Positions 42,201 to 50,915 of a DNA stretch of 64,000 nucleotides are shown piece by piece. The stretch is from Rhodanobacter glycinis (GTDB lineage Bacteria; Pseudomonadota; Gammaproteobacteria; Xanthomonadales; Rhodanobacteraceae). The first letter of the stretch is position 1. Each line of letters starts with the position of its first letter. The DNA lies in contig NZ_RCZB01000002.1 in assembly GCF_006438785.1 (NCBI RefSeq), forward strand, positions 248,001 to 312,000, in the 5' to 3' direction. The notes beneath the pieces were generated by a model. The model did not search any database, was not told the origin of the DNA, and saw only the letters and a program-made list of their open reading frames with translations. Made by a program: the position numbers and the translations under genes.

Positions 42201-44161
42201 GGTGGGGCGTACCCGCCCGCGGCGGTCAGCGCGCGCACGCGGCGACCGAGGAACTCGAAATAGCGGTCGATGTAGCTGATGCCGTTTTCATGGTCGATCA
42301 GGTACGGGTTCATCAAGGTGTGGCGCAGGATCAGCAGGCGATCGTCGTCGCCGTCGCATTCAAGCGTACTGCCGTCCAGTGCCAGTCCGGTGAGGATGCG
42401 CGCGGTCTCTGCGGCACCGAGCACTTCCGGTCGCAGGCTGGTCACCGAGCCGAAGAATTCCTTCAGCTGCAGCGGCTGGGCGGGGTCGCAGCGCAGCGTG
42501 TCGTGCAGGGCGCGCACGAACGCATTCGCGCCGGCCACCGACGCGTTGCCGCACGGATTGAGCGCGAGGCAGACCAGGTTGCTGTCCGGTGCGAACGGTA
42601 CGAGTGCGTGCACGCAGTCGGCCAGTTCCAGCGCGAACCGCCGCGCGCGCGCATGGAACGCCTCGGCCGCGCGCACGGTGGCGCGCGGCAAGTGGCCGAA
42701 GTGGCGGTGATCGAGCGGCAGCACCTTGTGCGTGACGTACACCGCCGCCGCGGCCGCACCGGATTTGGAACCTTCCGGAATGAACTGGCCCAGGCTGCGG
42801 TAGCGCGCCAGGTAGCCGGCGGGCGTGGCCGCATGGAACACATAGTCGGCGCGCTCGGCCAGCAGCGCCATCGGCCGGTGATCGCGGCAGATGAAGGCGC
42901 CGGTGCCGTACGGCAGGTAGCCCAGCTTGTGCGGATCGACCGTGGCCGAATCGGTGTCGCCCAGCGCCGCGAACGCCGCGTGCACCGCCGGCGTGGGGAA
43001 CTGCACGTAGTCGGCGGCCACCTCGGCGCGCGTGCGCAGCGAGCCATCCTCGTGACGGAACAGCGTGGCCAGGTAGCCGCCCCAGGCGGCGTCCACATGC
43101 ACGGCAAAGTCGAGTCCGCGTCCACGCGATTGGTCGCGCGCGGCGAGTACCTCGTGGATCGGATCGATGGTGCCGTACTCGGTGCTGCCAAGCACCGCCA
43201 CGCACATCAGCACCGGTAGCCGCTCGCGCGCGCAGCGGGCGAGCGTGTCGCGCAGGGCGGCCGGGTCCAGCCGCATGCCATCGGTGGGCAGCAGTTCCAG
43301 CTGGTCGCGGCCCAGGCCGAGCAGTTTCAGTCCCTTGCTCCACGAGTAGTGCGCGGTGACCGGTGCCAGCACCAGCGGCACGCGCAGTGACGGATGCGCG
43401 GCGAAGAAGCCGACCATGCCGCGCTGCTCGATGCGCTCGGCCTCCACCTGTTGCAGCCAGCGCGCACGCGCGGCCGGTGTCTGCTCGGCCAGCCAGTGCT
43501 GCCATGCCTCCAGCATGGCGATGCCGTCGGCGTGGGAGAGGTTGAAGGCGCTCCAGTCGTCCGCAGGCAGCTCGATCTCGGGCACCTTCGCCGCGCGCAA
43601 CGCCACCGGAAACGCCTTCAGCGCCAGCGCCAGCCGCAGCGCCTGGTAGTTGGCCAGGGTGCCGCCGGAAGTGAGATGGCCAAACGCGCAAGCCGGCACC
43701 GCCGGGTCGTGCGGATAGCCGAGCATGCGCGCCAGCTGCAGGCCCGCCTGCACTTCCATGTCGACGGTGACCGGCGCGGCATCCTCGCTGACGTTGTTGG
43801 GGTTGTACGGCAGCGTCAGCATCTGAGCCGCGAGCCCCGGCAGCAGCAGGTCCGAGGCCATGTGGCCGATGTAGCGCGGGCTGTGGAACGGCACCGATTT
43901 CTTCAACGCGGCCGACAGCAGATGCAGTTCGCGGCGCATGCGCGATTCGAACGCGAGGTAATCCGGATGGTGCACGGCGGCGGTGGCGATCGCCGGTGGA
44001 TCCTCCGGATGGAAGTTGCGCCGCCAGTACACGTGGTCGCGCAGGAATTCCACCATCAGCTTTTCCAGCAGCGCGTCGTTCTCGCCATAGGGGCCGAGAA
44101 AGCAGGCGTCCAGCGTGTGGTCACGCGGCACCGGCGCGGGCAGCGGCACGGCCGCGCTCAT
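42197..44161 (-). CDS. PLP-dependent group II amino acid decarboxylase
   Basis: The start at 44161 overlaps the SirB2 stop (ATGA); the protein has 654 residues, longer than usual (about 480-550) because of an N-terminal extension and insertions. The PLP lysine is K412 in TVDPHKLGYLPYGTGAF, and the aspartate contact is HVDAAWGGYLATLF. MASDLLLPGLAAQMLTLPYNPNNVSEDAAPVTVDMEVQ and FGHLTSGGTLANYQALRLAL are typical for glutamate, aromatic amino acid and diaminobutyrate decarboxylases. The substrate is not clear; the neighbouring tyrA-like gene makes tyrosine one candidate. Confidence 0.85.
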   Translation of the reverse strand: MSAAVPLPAPVPRDHTLDACFLGPYGENDALLEKLMVEFLRDHVYWRRNFHPEDPPAIATAAVHHPDYLAFESRMRRELHLLSAALKKSVPFHSPRYIGHMASDLLLPGLAAQMLTLPYNPNNVSEDAAPVTVDMEVQAGLQLARMLGYPHDPAVPACAFGHLTSGGTLANYQALRLALALKAFPVALRAAKVPEIELPADDWSAFNLSHADGIAMLEAWQHWLAEQTPAARARWLQQVEAERIEQRGMVGFFAAHPSLRVPLVLAPVTAHYSWSKGLKLLGLGRDQLELLPTDGMRLDPAALRDTLARCARERLPVLMCVAVLGSTEYGTIDPIHEVLAARDQSRGRGLDFAVHVDAAWGGYLATLFRHEDGSLRTRAEVAADYVQFPTPAVHAAFAALGDTDSATVDPHKLGYLPYGTGAFICRDHRPMALLAERADYVFHAATPAGYLARYRSLGQFIPEGSKSGAAAAAVYVTHKVLPLDHRHFGHLPRATVRAAEAFHARARRFALELADCVHALVPFAPDSNLVCLALNPCGNASVAGANAFVRALHDTLRCDPAQPLQLKEFFGSVTSLRPEVLGAAETARILTGLALDGSTLECDGDDDRLLILRHTLMNPYLIDHENGISYIDRYFEFLGRRVRALTAAGGYAPP

Positions 44162-44562
44162 GCCAGCCACCCATGCAGCCAGCCCAGCGGATGATGCATG
44201 CGGGCGACACCCAGCATGAACACATAGGTGCACAGTGCGGCGACGTACCAAAGTTGCCGCATGCGCGGGGTGCGTCCGCGTTTCAGCGCCAGCGTGCCGA
44301 GCAGCACGTACAGCACCAGCAGGATCAGCTTGGTGGTAAGCCAGCCGTTGGCGAACATCGCGCCGGGCAGGATCGTCAGCAGCATCAGCGCCGCGGTGAG
44401 CAGGGCGGTGTCGATGCTGTAGCTGAGCAGCCGCAGCGGCGTCCATTGCGCGGCGCCAGCGTGCCCCAACTGCACCAGCAACCCGCGCAGCGCGAACAGC
44501 GAGCCGCTGGCCAGCACGCAGGCGATGTGCACCCATTTGATCTGCGGATAGAACTCGAACAT
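44158..44562 (-). CDS. SirB2-family membrane protein
   Basis: The 134-residue protein has four hydrophobic helices and the SirB2 pattern: FYPQIKWVHIACVLASGSLFALRGLLVQLG at the start, LLSYSIDTALLTAALMLLTIL, WLTTKLILLVLYVLLGTLALKRGRTPRMRQLWYVAALCTYVFMLGVARMHHPLG at the end. Conserved histidines in the helices suggest a haem- or quinone-related membrane role. The name comes from an old link to Salmonella invasion that does not apply here. It is 80 nt downstream of norZ, with its stop overlapping the decarboxylase start. It may be an NO or quinone-related accessory to NorZ. Confidence 0.85.
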   Translation of the reverse strand: MFEFYPQIKWVHIACVLASGSLFALRGLLVQLGHAGAAQWTPLRLLSYSIDTALLTAALMLLTILPGAMFANGWLTTKLILLVLYVLLGTLALKRGRTPRMRQLWYVAALCTYVFMLGVARMHHPLGWLHGWLA

Positions 44563-44642
44563 CGTGATCCCGTCGCGCGCATGATGGCCGGCGGTGCCGG
44601 CGAAGAAGAGCGGGGCGCACGGCACGCGCGCCCCGCCAGGAC

Positions 44643-46961
44643 TCACACCGTTTCGACGATAGCCTCGGCGCGGGCCGGCGGCGCACCTTCGGGCAATGCC
44701 CGCGCCAGCACTTTCGTGCGAGCCGGCAGCTTCTGCGCCAGCCACAGCGAGGCGACGAACACGCTGATCAGCAGCGCGCCGATCGCGAACAAGACGTCGC
44801 CAGGCATGCGCATCCAGATCAGCATGTGGATCAGCGGGCGGTCCATGAACTCGGCCGAACGGGCGAACCAGTAGCCGTGGTCAAGTACCGCGCGCAACTG
44901 AAGCAGGCCCAGCGGCAGCAGGGTCAGGATGCCCATCAGCGACAGCCCGATGTTGAGGCTCCAGAACGAACCGCGCAGCAGGCCCTCGCGCCACATCGCC
45001 TGCGGCTTGATCCCGCGCAGGCAGAACAGCATCAGGCCCATGCCGAGCATGCCGTACACGCCGAACAGCGCGGTGTGGCCGTGCAGCGCGGTGAGGTTGA
45101 GACCCTGCATGTAGTACAGCGCGATCGGCGTGTTGACCAGGAAGCCGAACATGCCCGCACCGACCAGGTTCCAGAAACTCACCGCCACGAAGAACATGAT
45201 CGGCCAGCGGTAGCGCGCCATCCACGGCGCGGAGTGCTGGCGCTTCCAGGTGCCGTAGGCTTCCAGCCCGATCAGCGCCAGCGGTACCACTTCCAGCACC
45301 GAGAAGCTGGCGCCGAGCGCGATCACCGCGGTGGTGGTGCCGCTGAAGTACAGGTGGTGCAGCGTGCCGAGCACGCCGCCGGCCATGAACACGATGGTGG
45401 CGAACAGCACGCCGACGGTGGCGGTGTGCACGCGGATCAGGCCCAGCTTCATGAACAGGTAGCTGATCACCGCAGTGGCAAACACCTCGAAGAAGCCTTC
45501 CACCCACAGGTGCACCACCCACCAGCGCCAGTATTCGACCATCGCGATGTGGGTGTGCTCGCCCCACATCAGGCCGGCGCCGTAGAGCAGGCCGATCGCC
45601 ACGGTGGACATGAACAGCAGGCCGACGATCGAGGCGCTTTCGCCCTTGCTGCGCATCACCGGCCACAGCGCGCGGCCGACCAGGAACACCCACAGCATCA
45701 GGCCGACGAACAGGAAGATCTGCCAGAAGCGGCCGAGGTCGGTGTATTCCCAGCCCTGATGGCCGAACCAGAAGTTGTACTGCAGGCCCATCTTGTCCAT
45801 CACCGCGAACCACTGGCCGGCAAACGAGCCGACCACGATCACCAGCAGGCAGACCCACAGAAAGTTCACCCCGAGCCGCTGGAACTTCGGCTCGTAACCG
45901 GAAATCATCGGCGCGATATACAGGCCGGTGGCCAGCCACGCGGTGGCGATCCACAGCACCGCCAGCTCGGTATGCCAGGTGCGGGTGAGCGCATAGGGCA
46001 GGTAATTGGCCAGTGCAAATCCGTAGGCCTGTTGTCCCTCGACCTGATAGTGCGCGGTGGTGGCGCCCAGCAGGATCTGCGCCAGGAACAGCGCCAGCAC
46101 GGTCCAGAAATATTTCGCGGTGGCCTTCATCGATGGTGTCGGCTTCAGGTCGGCCAGCGGATCACGCAGTGGCGGCACCGCCGGCTTCTCCTCGCTGCCG
46201 TGCACCGCGTGGTGCCAGGCCAGCAGGCCAATGCCGAGAATCATGAACAGGACGCTGAAGATCGACCACAGGAACGCGGTCGAGGTCGGCGTGTTGCCGG
46301 CGAGCGGCTCGTACGGCCAGTTCTGCGTGTAGCTCATGGTCTCGTGCGGGCGTTGCGCGGCGGCCGCCCAACTGGTCCACCAGAAGAACGCGGTGACCGC
46401 GCGGCGATGGGGCATCTCGGCGATGGTGTTCTCGCGCATCGCATAGTCTTCGCGCAGCTTCTTGGTCGCCGGATCGTTGCTGAACAGGCTCATGTAGTGC
46501 GCCGCCACCGCTTCCATCGCGTGCGCGCGCAGGTCCGACACGGTGATCGTGTTGGTGCCTGCGTCATACGTGTTGGTGCGCAGCTCCTGCATGACGCGCG
46601 CCTTCAGCGCGGCCTGCCGTGGCGCATCCAGCGACGCGTACGGCCCGAGGCCTTCGTCGCGCGCCAGCAGCTCCAGCATCGTGGTGGCTTCGCGATGCAG
46701 CCAGTCGGCGCTCCAGTCCGGCGCCAGCAGCGCACCGTGGCCCCAGATCGATCCCAGTTGCTGGCCGCCGATGCTTTGCCAGACCTCACGGCCCAGTTCC
46801 ATGTCCGCCTTGGTGTATAGCGTCTGGCCGTCACTGGTGACCACCGCGGTGGGCAGCGGCGGCGCCTGCTGGTGCACCTCGTAGCCGACCCACAGCAGCA
46901 CGCTGAACGAGACGATCAGCAAGGCCGCCAGGCCCAGCCAGAGTTTTCGGGTGGTACTCAT
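44643..46961 (-). CDS. norZ: Quinol-dependent nitric oxide reductase (qNOR)
   Basis: The start at 46961 follows AAGGGAGATG; the protein has 772 residues, the usual qNOR size. It has an N-terminal helix and a periplasmic extension of about 200 residues that replaces NorC (VTSDGQTLYTKADMELGREVWQSIGGQQLGSIWGHGALLAPDWSADWLHREA), then twelve or more membrane helices of the haem-copper oxidase type. Active-site histidines and the acidic residue are in EYWRWWVVHLWVEGFFEVFATA. No CxxCH haem c site is present. It reduces 2 NO to N2O with electrons from ubiquinol. The FNR-like site at 47017 gives a class II promoter. Confidence 0.96.
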   Translation of the reverse strand: MSTTRKLWLGLAALLIVSFSVLLWVGYEVHQQAPPLPTAVVTSDGQTLYTKADMELGREVWQSIGGQQLGSIWGHGALLAPDWSADWLHREATTMLELLARDEGLGPYASLDAPRQAALKARVMQELRTNTYDAGTNTITVSDLRAHAMEAVAAHYMSLFSNDPATKKLREDYAMRENTIAEMPHRRAVTAFFWWTSWAAAAQRPHETMSYTQNWPYEPLAGNTPTSTAFLWSIFSVLFMILGIGLLAWHHAVHGSEEKPAVPPLRDPLADLKPTPSMKATAKYFWTVLALFLAQILLGATTAHYQVEGQQAYGFALANYLPYALTRTWHTELAVLWIATAWLATGLYIAPMISGYEPKFQRLGVNFLWVCLLVIVVGSFAGQWFAVMDKMGLQYNFWFGHQGWEYTDLGRFWQIFLFVGLMLWVFLVGRALWPVMRSKGESASIVGLLFMSTVAIGLLYGAGLMWGEHTHIAMVEYWRWWVVHLWVEGFFEVFATAVISYLFMKLGLIRVHTATVGVLFATIVFMAGGVLGTLHHLYFSGTTTAVIALGASFSVLEVVPLALIGLEAYGTWKRQHSAPWMARYRWPIMFFVAVSFWNLVGAGMFGFLVNTPIALYYMQGLNLTALHGHTALFGVYGMLGMGLMLFCLRGIKPQAMWREGLLRGSFWSLNIGLSLMGILTLLPLGLLQLRAVLDHGYWFARSAEFMDRPLIHMLIWMRMPGDVLFAIGALLISVFVASLWLAQKLPARTKVLARALPEGAPPARAEAIVETV

Positions 46962-47016
46962 CGCGCATCTCCCTTCAATGATGCGCGCATGCTGGCGGCA
47001 ACGCCGGTCGATCCTC

Positions 47017-47030
47017 TTGATGCAGGTCAG
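47017..47030. promoter_or_regulatory. FNR/DNR-type site (norZ)
   Basis: TTGATGCAGGTCAG is centred 62 bp upstream of norZ. CAGCAT (minus strand, 46989-46994) lies at class II -10 distance. Confidence 0.75.
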
Positions 47031-47147
47031 GTCGTGCTGCGTCGGTGCTGCACGAATTGTCGCAGACGACCGCGCGGACGGCTGGATCTCCTCGGCTTCG
47101 CGCAGGGCGGTCATGTCGTCAACGCTGCAGGCGTGGAGCGACCGCAC

Positions 47148-47161
47148 TTGATGCAGGTCAT
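47148..47161. promoter_or_regulatory. FNR/DNR-type site (CopD-like gene)
   Basis: TTGATGCAGGTCAT lies 63 bp before the GTG start at 47218. The core is the same as the norZ and nnrS sites. Confidence 0.7.
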
Positions 47162-47217
47162 GGCCGCCGCGTCCGTTGCAGCGGAGTCTGTCCACCTGAC
47201 CTGCACCGAGGTTCGCC

Positions 47218-47655
47218 GTGACTGCCTGGTACCCATGGATTGTCCTGTTGCACCTGTCCTGCGCGATCGTGTTTGTCGGCGCGGTGGTGTTCGAGGTGCT
47301 GGTGGTCGAGTCGCTGCACAAACACTTCGACGGCGCCACCATGCAGCGCATCGAGCAGGCGGTGATGGCGCGTGTGCGCCGGTTCATGCCGGTGGTGGTG
47401 ATCGCGCTGTTCGTCAGCGGCGGGGTGTTGTTCGACATCCGCTGCGGCGGGATCGCCTGCGTGGGTTCGCGTTTCGGCGACCTGTTGCTGCTGAAGGTGC
47501 TGCTGGCGTTCGGTGTGCTGGCTGTGTTCGTCAACGCGATGTGGGCGATGCGCCGCGGCGTGATGGATGTCTGCCGCTTCCGGCATACCCACCGGGTCGT
47601 GCTGGGCTTGATGGTGGGCATCGTGTTTCTGGCCAAGACCATGTTCTACTTGTAG
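47218..47655 (+). CDS. CopD-like/DUF integral membrane protein
   Basis: The GTG start at 47218 follows CCGAGG. The 145-residue protein has four hydrophobic segments (WIVLLHLSCAIVFVGAVVFEVLVVESL, MPVVVIALFVSGGVLF, LLLLKVLLAFGVLAVFVNAMW, HRVVLGLMVGIVFLAKTMFYL) and a helix-bound HLSCAIVFVG motif like those of CopD or haem-binding quinol proteins. Two cysteines in DIRCGGIACVG might form a disulfide or bind metal in the periplasm. Its own FNR-like site and the divergent norZ suggest a function in NO or copper metabolism. The family is only approximate. Confidence 0.68.
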   Translation: MTAWYPWIVLLHLSCAIVFVGAVVFEVLVVESLHKHFDGATMQRIEQAVMARVRRFMPVVVIALFVSGGVLFDIRCGGIACVGSRFGDLLLLKVLLAFGVLAVFVNAMWAMRRGVMDVCRFRHTHRVVLGLMVGIVFLAKTMFYL

Positions 47656-47682
47656 CCGTCCATTCAACTACGAGGTAGTGCG

Positions 47683-48183
47683 ATGTCCGATGTCACGTTC
47701 AAGGGCCAGCCGATCAGCGTCGATGGCCAGTTTCCGGTGGTCGGCAGCAAGGCGCCGGCGTTCCGCCTGGTCGGCAGCGACCTGTCCGATGTCGCGTTGT
47801 CGAGCTATGCCGGCAAGCGCAAGGTGCTCAATATCTTCCCCAGCGTGGATACCGGCGTATGCGCCACCTCGGTGCGCCGCTTCAACGCGCTGGCCGGCGG
47901 CTTGAGCAACACGGTGGTGCTGTGCATCTCGGCCGATCTGCCGTTTGCGCAGGCCCGCTTCTGCGGCGCCGAGGGGCTCGATCAGGTGATAACCCTGTCG
48001 CTGATGCGCGGGCGCCAGTTTCTCAACGATTACGGCGTGGCCATCGCCAGCGGCCCGCTGGCTGGCCTGGCTGCGCGCGCGGTGCTGGTGCTGGACGAGC
48101 ACGACAAGGTGATCCACGCCGAGCTGGTCAGCGAGATCGGCCATGAGCCGGATTACGACGCGGCGCTGAAGGCGCTGGGCTGA
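47683..48183 (+). CDS. tpx: Thiol peroxidase
   Basis: The 166-residue peroxiredoxin is of the Tpx type: [39 protein letters not shown], then peroxidatic C60 in [17 protein letters not shown] and resolving C94 in ARFCGAEG, matching C61/C95 of E. coli Tpx. It reduces lipid and other hydroperoxides in the periplasm or cytoplasm with thioredoxin. No signal peptide is seen. It lies 27 nt after the CopD-like gene, so co-transcription under the 47148 site is possible. The following gene converges with a 7-nt gap. Confidence 0.96.
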   Translation: MSDVTFKGQPISVDGQFPVVGSKAPAFRLVGSDLSDVALSSYAGKRKVLNIFPSVDTGVCATSVRRFNALAGGLSNTVVLCISADLPFAQARFCGAEGLDQVITLSLMRGRQFLNDYGVAIASGPLAGLAARAVLVLDEHDKVIHAELVSEIGHEPDYDAALKALG

Positions 48184-48190
48184 AGCGAGC

Positions 48191-48610
48191 CTATGCCGGT
48201 CCGATGCTGACGATCGGCACGCCGAAGGGGCGTGCCTGCGGATTCAGGCCCAGGCCGAACTTGAGGCTGCGTCCGATGCGCTGGGCGTATTCCACCATCT
48301 GCGCAGCGCTGGCTTCGTCCAGCACCTCGGTGCTGGTTTCGAGCCACAGCGCGATCCAGTGATCGAAGTGTTCGGCGCGGATCGGATGCGGTCGATGCGC
48401 CGCCATCGGGTTGCCGCGGTAGCTGCCCGTGCGCAACGCCACCGATGACCAGAACGAGGTCAGCAGGGCCTTGTGCTCGTCCCAGTCGTGCACCGCCGCG
48501 TTGAACACCGGCCCGAGCTGTGCATCGATGCGCACCTTCTCGTAGAAGCGGTCGACCAGGGTGGCGATGGCGTGCTCGTCGAAGGGCGCCGGTGTGTTTA
48601 TTTCTGGCAT
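48191..48610 (-). CDS. Group III truncated haemoglobin
   Basis: The 139-residue protein has the trHb group III pattern: TLVDRFYEKVRIDAQLGPVFNAAVHDWDEHKALLTSFWSSVALRTGSYRGNPMAAHRPHPIRAEHFDHWIALWLETSTEVL. The proximal His is likely in AHRPHPIRAEHF or HFDHW. Group III haemoglobins, such as Ctb of Campylobacter, bind oxygen and NO and are linked to nitrosative stress. Here the gene is flanked by azurin, tpx and qNOR-linked genes. No clear FNR-type site is found upstream (48611-48694). The start ATG 48610 is conserved by length. Confidence 0.93.
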   Translation of the reverse strand: MPEINTPAPFDEHAIATLVDRFYEKVRIDAQLGPVFNAAVHDWDEHKALLTSFWSSVALRTGSYRGNPMAAHRPHPIRAEHFDHWIALWLETSTEVLDEASAAQMVEYAQRIGRSLKFGLGLNPQARPFGVPIVSIGPA

Positions 48611-48694
48611 CGTGGATCGGTCGGCGTTTGATCTGCAGGTTGGCCGGTCACGCGCCCGGCAGATGGCGGCCGGGCGCGTGATGGCGGGTCAAGC

Positions 48695-49141
48695 TTACTT
48701 GCCCAGGCTCAGCGTGCCCTTCATCAGCGCGGCATGGCCGGGAAAAGTGCAGAAGTAGGCATAGGCTTCGCCGGCCTTGAGCATGGCCACGTTGAAGGTA
48801 GCCGTATCGGACTCGCCGCCGCCGATCAGCTTGGTGTGCGCGATGATGCGGGTGTCCGCCGGCTTCTCGTAGTTGTTGGCCGCGCCGGCCTTCATGCCGT
48901 CGGCCACCACGCCGGATTCGTCGGTGCTGTGGGCGAGCACCCAGTTGTGCCCCATCGCGGTCTTGGGCAGTTTGCCGGTGTGCTTCAGGGTCACCGCGAA
49001 GGTCTTGCAGGTTTTCGGCACGGTGATGGTTTTCTGGTTGTATTGCATGGCATCGCTGCCTTCGATGGTGGTCGCGCATTCGGCGGCCATCAGCGGAGTG
49101 GACAGCAGGCCGAGCAGGGCGAGGGCAATCAGTTTGCGCAT
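48695..49141 (-). CDS. azu: Azurin
   Basis: The 148-residue protein has a signal peptide ([20 protein letters not shown]) and a mature cupredoxin of about 128 residues. Type 1 copper ligands are H65 (GHNWVLA), C131, H136 and M140 ([11 protein letters not shown]), the azurin spacing (C-x4-H-x3-M). [21 protein letters not shown] at the start and the Cys pair C22/C45 are also typical. Azurin is a periplasmic electron carrier that donates to nitrite reductase and cytochrome c peroxidase in related organisms. It is a likely donor to the NirK at 8774. A palindrome at 49214 with -10-like CACAAT is placed correctly. Confidence 0.97.
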   Translation of the reverse strand: MRKLIALALLGLLSTPLMAAECATTIEGSDAMQYNQKTITVPKTCKTFAVTLKHTGKLPKTAMGHNWVLAHSTDESGVVADGMKAGAANNYEKPADTRIIAHTKLIGGGESDTATFNVAMLKAGEAYAYFCTFPGHAALMKGTLSLGK

Positions 49142-49213
49142 GGGAACAACTCCAGTGAATTAGTGTGGGGGTAAGCTGCAACATGATTGTGCGGCAGCCT
49201 GGCGCGGCCAGCC

Positions 49214-49227
49214 CTGATCTGGGTCAG
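49214..49227. promoter_or_regulatory. Palindromic FNR/DNR-like site between azurin and fdxA
   Basis: CTGATCTGGGTCAG is symmetric in its outer bases. It can serve both divergent genes: CACAAT at 49186-49191 (minus) fits azurin class II geometry, and a weak -10 near 49250-49255 fits fdxA. Confidence 0.65.
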
Positions 49228-49290
49228 AGCTGTGTCTACCGTTGTCACCGACACTGTACGCATGTCCCGGCTGTCGCCGAAGGAGGCATG

Positions 49291-49614
49291 ATGACGCACG
49301 TCGTCACCGACAACTGCATCAACTGCAAGCACACCGATTGCGTCGAGGTGTGTCCGGTGGACTGCTTTCACGCCGGGCCGAATTTCCTGGTGATCGATCC
49401 GGACGAGTGCATCGACTGCACCCTGTGCGTGGAGGAATGTCCGGTGGGCGCGATCTTCCCCGAGCTCGATGTCCCGGCCGGGCAGGAGATTTTCATGTCG
49501 ATCAACGCGGAGCTGGCCAGGGAATGGCCGGTACTGACCAGCAAGATCGCCGCGATGGAAGATGCCGCCAAGTGGGATGGCGTGCCGGACAAGTTGCCGC
49601 TGCTGAAGCGTTGA
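49291..49614 (+). CDS. fdxA: 7Fe ferredoxin
   Basis: The start ATG 49291 is 5-6 nt behind AAGGAGG (ATG 49288 is also possible). The 107-residue protein has the two-cluster pattern of Fdx[59 protein letters not shown], which supplies a 3Fe-4S and a 4Fe-4S cluster. It is a low-potential electron carrier in the cytoplasm. Its link with azurin on the other strand and an FNR-like palindrome suggests that it is induced with denitrification. A strong intrinsic terminator follows. Confidence 0.95.
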   Translation: MTHVVTDNCINCKHTDCVEVCPVDCFHAGPNFLVIDPDECIDCTLCVEECPVGAIFPELDVPAGQEIFMSINAELAREWPVLTSKIAAMEDAAKWDGVPDKLPLLKR

Positions 49615-49624
49615 GCAAAAAAAA

Positions 49625-49653
49625 CCGGGCATTCGCCCGGCTTTCCGTTTTTT
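49625..49653. terminator. Intrinsic terminator after fdxA
   Basis: CCGGGC, loop ATTC, GCCCGG, then CTTTCCG and six T (49648-49653). A preceding A run makes it weakly bidirectional. Confidence 0.85.
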
Positions 49654-49670
49654 GCGGCAGCGACTCTATA

Positions 49671-49742
49671 GTGGGAGCGACTTCAGTCGCGATGCTCTTC
49701 CACCACGAAACGGAAAGGCATCGCGGCTGAAGCCGCTCCCAC
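49671..49742. repeat. Inverted REP pair (BIME-like)
   Basis: GTGGGAGCGACTTCAGTCGC at 49671 and its inverted copy, GCGGCTGAAGCCGCTCCCAC (49723-49742), are arms of a 72-bp structure; the arms extend to 25 bp with two mismatches. The sequence is the common GTGGGAGCGGCTTCAGCCGC REP core of Xanthomonadales and Pseudomonas. It lies between the ends of fdxA and gap and may shape the gap transcript end. Confidence 0.9.
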
Positions 49743-49754
49743 AGGAGCGGCGGC

Positions 49755-50798
<1,044 letters not shown>

Positions 50799-50915
50799 CT
50801 ACCACGGGGCTGCGGCGCCGGTATTTCAACCGTGAAATCTTACAATGAAAGCACCGTTGCCGCCCGCGTCCGATCGTCGCTATGGCAGACTGCGGCCTTT
50901 ATGTCGGAAGTTGCC

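Noticed and set aside
42197..44161. Glutamate decarboxylase assignment for the PLP decarboxylase
   Set aside because: The signature fits several group II decarboxylases, the protein is longer than GadB, and no antiporter gene accompanies it, so the substrate was left open.
44826..46820. A 664-codon frame antisense to norZ
   Set aside because: The translation is His/Gln/Glu/Arg-rich without domains, and the norZ frame is unambiguous.
48625..48640. TTGATCTGCAGGTTGG before the truncated haemoglobin as an FNR site
   Set aside because: Only the left half-site matches; the right half is absent.
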